This document shows positions 6,262-8,118 of a DNA stretch of 8,118 nt, piece by piece. The stretch is from Betaproteobacteria bacterium (GTDB lineage: Bacteria > Pseudomonadota > Gammaproteobacteria > Burkholderiales > UBA9220): the NCBI GenBank assembly GCA_020061285.1, contig JAGUYQ010000188.1:1-8118 (forward strand), written 5' to 3'. Under the pieces are notes generated by a model. The model made no database searches and was not told the origin of the DNA. It saw only the letters and a program-made list of their open reading frames with translations. Within the stretch, counting starts at the first letter, position 1. Each line of letters starts with the position of its first letter. A program made the translations under genes and the position numbers.

Positions 6262-6280
6262 ACTAAGGCGTAGGCTTAGT
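6262..6280 (-). repeat. Small inverted repeat between ccoP and its terminator
   Basis: ACTAAG (6262-6267) and CTTAGT (6275-6280) form a perfect 6-bp inverted repeat around 7 bases. It lies in the 3' untranslated part of the ccoP message, immediately before the terminator stem, and may add a 3'-protective hairpin. It is short enough to occur by chance. Confidence 0.4.
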
Positions 6281-6301
6281 TAACCGCTTTCATTCCTGCG
6301 A

Positions 6302-7222
6302 TCACTTGCCACCGCCGAGTTCGTGCACGTAGGCAGCCAGCAGCTTGATCTGGTCATCGCTCAGACGGCCTTTCCATGTCGGCATCACGCCGCGGCTGAG
6401 GCCGCTATTGATCACGCCCTTGACCGCAGCCACTTTTTCATCGGCGCTCTTGGCGCCGGGCACGTTGGCCCACAGCCAAATCTTGTCGGTCAAATTAGCC
6501 GCGCCGATAGCTTGGTTACCCTTGCCGTCCGCACCATGGCAGCCGAAGCAGGCACCCGCCCCATGGAACAACTCATCGCCTTGTTGCGCCTTGGCAGCAT
6601 CAACCTGCTCGCCGGACAGACTCAGCACGTAGTTGGCCAATGCGGTGACCTGACCGTCGGTCAGGCTGGCATTGCCACCCTTCGCCGGCATGATGCCGTG
6701 ACGGCCGTTGGCGATGCTTTCCTGGATTTTGTCGTAGGAACCGCCATAAAGCCAATCGTCATCAGTCAGGTTGGGGGCGAAGTCGAACTTGCCTTGACCG
6801 CCGCTTTGGTGACAGGCCGCACAGTTGTCCTGGAACAGGACCTTGCCGGCGGACACCACAAAACCCTTCAACTCCGGATCAGCGTTGATCTTATCGAAGG
6901 GCGTGGCAACCACTTTGTCGAAGTAGGGCTTCTGCTTGATCGCCGCTTCGTTCATGTCCTGCATCAGCAGGGCACGGGTGTTCCAGTGGCTGGTTTTCTC
7001 TTCACCCTTGTTGTTGACGTACTTGACGGTGTTGATGCCCGTCATGAAGCCCTTACCAATGGGCCAGGACGGGTACAGCACCCAGTAAATCACCGCAAAG
7101 ATGATCGTGGCGTAGAAAGTCCACAGCCACCAAGCGGGCAGAGGATTGTTAAACTCCTGCAGATCACCGTCCCAGACGTGTCCAGTGGTGTTCTGGAATT
7201 TCGATTCAGTCTCATGACTCAT
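6302..7222 (-). CDS. ccoP: cbb3-type cytochrome c oxidase subunit III, dihaem cytochrome c CcoP
   Basis: Membrane-anchored dihaem subunit that accepts electrons from soluble or membrane cytochromes c and passes them to CcoO and then CcoN. The 306-aa product is of usual length. After the conserved N-terminal section HVWDGDLQEFNNPLPAWW (15-32), one membrane helix spans about 30-50. Two periplasmic cytochrome c domains follow: CAACH at 134-138 with probable axial Met178 (IMPA), and CFGCH at 225-229 with probable axial Met280 (VMPTW). All haem attachment residues are present. The ATG overlaps the ccoQ TAA by one base (TAATG) and has AGGGAG upstream, so translation is coupled to ccoQ. It is the last gene of the ccoNOQP operon, followed by a strong terminator. 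Confidence 0.97.
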   Translation of the reverse strand: MSHETESKFQNTTGHVWDGDLQEFNNPLPAWWLWTFYATIIFAVIYWVLYPSWPIGKGFMTGINTVKYVNNKGEEKTSHWNTRALLMQDMNEAAIKQKPYFDKVVATPFDKINADPELKGFVVSAGKVLFQDNCAACHQSGGQGKFDFAPNLTDDDWLYGGSYDKIQESIANGRHGIMPAKGGNASLTDGQVTALANYVLSLSGEQVDAAKAQQGDELFHGAGACFGCHGADGKGNQAIGAANLTDKIWLWANVPGAKSADEKVAAVKGVINSGLSRGVMPTWKGRLSDDQIKLLAAYVHELGGGK

Positions 7223-7407
7223 TATTTGGCTCCCTTTACGTCTTGGTTGTCATCCATCAGCGGGATGTCCCGATAGGACTCGAGGCGCTCCCCACGCTTC
7301 TTGCTGCCGTAGAGATACAGCAACACAAGACAAAAGCAGGTGAAGAAAATAATCAACGCCACGGGCTTAGTGTTCTCGAAACTTTTGAACCAGTTAAGCC
7401 ATTCCAC
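7222..7407 (-). CDS. ccoQ: cbb3-type cytochrome c oxidase subunit IV CcoQ
   Basis: Small 61-aa one-helix subunit reported to stabilise the CcoP-CcoNO interaction and the complex in air. The helix lies at about residues 15-34 (PVALIIFFTCFCLVLLYLYG) and is followed by a basic stretch (KKRGERLE) and a polar tail, the usual CcoQ/FixQ arrangement. The ATG at 7407-7405 has AGGAGG 11 bases upstream. An in-frame GTG four codons earlier is too close to that site. The gene starts 15 bases after the ccoO stop and overlaps ccoP by one base, in the canonical N-O-Q-P order. Confidence 0.94.
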   Translation of the reverse strand: MEWLNWFKSFENTKPVALIIFFTCFCLVLLYLYGSKKRGERLESYRDIPLMDDNQDVKGAK

Positions 7408-7422
7408 GGGACACCTCCTCGA

Positions 7423-8118
7423 TTAGCGATACTTCACAAACTGGTCGTTATCGTACTTCTTGAAGTCGACCATGGTGCCAAGTACCTGCAGATAGGCAAC
7501 CAGAGCATCCATTTCGGTAATGTTGCTGGCATCGCCGTCATAATTGCCAGGGGCACCGCCAAAGCCGTTCTGGGCCTGATCAACCAGGCTCTTCTGAGCA
7601 TTGGGGATGTGCAGCGCCTTCGCCACATCCTCGCCGAACTGCTTGACGTTGTTGTCGTACTCGGCCTGGTTGGCAGAGTACGGCACGCCGGTCAGGCGCA
7701 GGGCAGCCATGCGGTCAGCCACATCGGAGTAGTCCAGCTTGGTTTTCACCAGGAAGGAGTAATGGGGCATCACGGATTCCGGCACCATGGACTGGGGGTC
7801 CATCAGGTGAGCAACCTGCCACTCGTTGGAATACTTCTTGCCAACGCGGGCCAAGTCGGGACCGGTACGCTTGGAGCCCCACTGGAACGGGTGGTCGTAC
7901 TGGGACTCCGCCGCCAGGGAGTAATGGCCGTAGCGCATCTGCTCGTCGCGGAAGGGGCGAACCATCTGGGAATGACACAGGAAGCAACCCTCGCGAACGT
8001 AAATGTCGCGGCCACGCAACTCCAGGGGAGTATTGGGGCGCACGCCATCCACTTTTTCGATGGTGTCGTTGATAAAGAACAGCGGAACAATCTCCACCAG
8101 GCCGCCGATGCTGATGGC
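7423..8118 (-). CDS. ccoO: cbb3-type cytochrome c oxidase subunit II, monohaem cytochrome c CcoO (5' end outside the window)
   Basis: Membrane-anchored monohaem subunit passing electrons from CcoP to the binuclear centre of CcoN. The open frame continues to the right edge, so the visible 231 residues lack the first part of the N-terminal signal/anchor helix. The first visible residues ([15 protein letters not shown]) are the end of that helix. The GTG at 8097 is an internal codon and should not be taken as the start. The haem site CFLCH is at visible residues 45-49, preceded by GRDIYVREG and followed by [10 protein letters not shown], a typical CcoO sequence. The probable axial Met is in SVMPHYSFL (visible Met117). 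The TAA is at 7425-7423. ccoN should lie just beyond the right edge. Confidence 0.96.
   Translation of the reverse strand, partial: AISIGGLVEIVPLFFINDTIEKVDGVRPNTPLELRGRDIYVREGCFLCHSQMVRPFRDEQMRYGHYSLAAESQYDHPFQWGSKRTGPDLARVGKKYSNEWQVAHLMDPQSMVPESVMPHYSFLVKTKLDYSDVADRMAALRLTGVPYSANQAEYDNNVKQFGEDVAKALHIPNAQKSLVDQAQNGFGGAPGNYDGDASNITEMDALVAYLQVLGTMVDFKKYDNDQFVKYR

Noticed and set aside
8095..8097. GTG at 8097 as the start of ccoO
   Set aside because: The frame continues to the window edge with typical CcoO anchor-helix residues, so the GTG is an internal Val codon.

Overview
The window is ordinary GC-rich proteobacterial chromosome. The sigma-32 sequence, the ftsX-rpoH adjacency and a CIRCE operator in front of rpoH point to the Betaproteobacteria, possibly a Nitrosomonadales- or Rhodocyclales-like lineage. 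That placement is an inference from protein style and synteny; I ran no database search. There are no mobile elements, CRISPR arrays or tRNA/rRNA genes, and no stretch above 300 bases lacks a gene.

Layout. Bases 1-71 hold the last 22 codons of a probable ftsX on the + strand. Bases 72-163 are the rpoH control region: a sigma-70-type promoter whose -35 and -10 boxes lie within the two arms of a near-perfect CIRCE inverted repeat (HrcA operator), followed by a strong Shine-Dalgarno. rpoH runs 164-1027 (+) and ends at a strong hairpin terminator (1046-1077) that can work in both directions. Everything to the right is on the - strand and encodes a cbb3-type cytochrome c oxidase. Read in the direction of transcription, from the right edge leftwards, the genes are ccoO (5' end cut off), ccoQ, ccoP, a terminator, then the assembly operon ccoG-ccoH-ccoI-ccoS. 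A 29-residue, one-helix ORF with an excellent ribosome binding site follows and ends just before the shared terminator.

How the genes work together. CcoO and CcoP are the membrane-anchored c-type haem subunits that feed electrons to the catalytic subunit CcoN (outside the window), and CcoQ is the small stabilising subunit. CcoG (Fe-S cupric reductase), CcoI (Cu P1B-ATPase), CcoH (assembly factor) and CcoS (cofactor insertion) deliver copper and haem and mature the enzyme. The oxidase supports respiration at low oxygen. RpoH is the heat-shock sigma factor, and here its transcription appears to be under HrcA control.

The points most worth a second look are the CIRCE operator placed over the rpoH promoter, the 29-aa membrane peptide at the end of the ccoGHIS operon, and a CcoH with an N-terminal multi-helix extension that makes it much longer than classical FixH.
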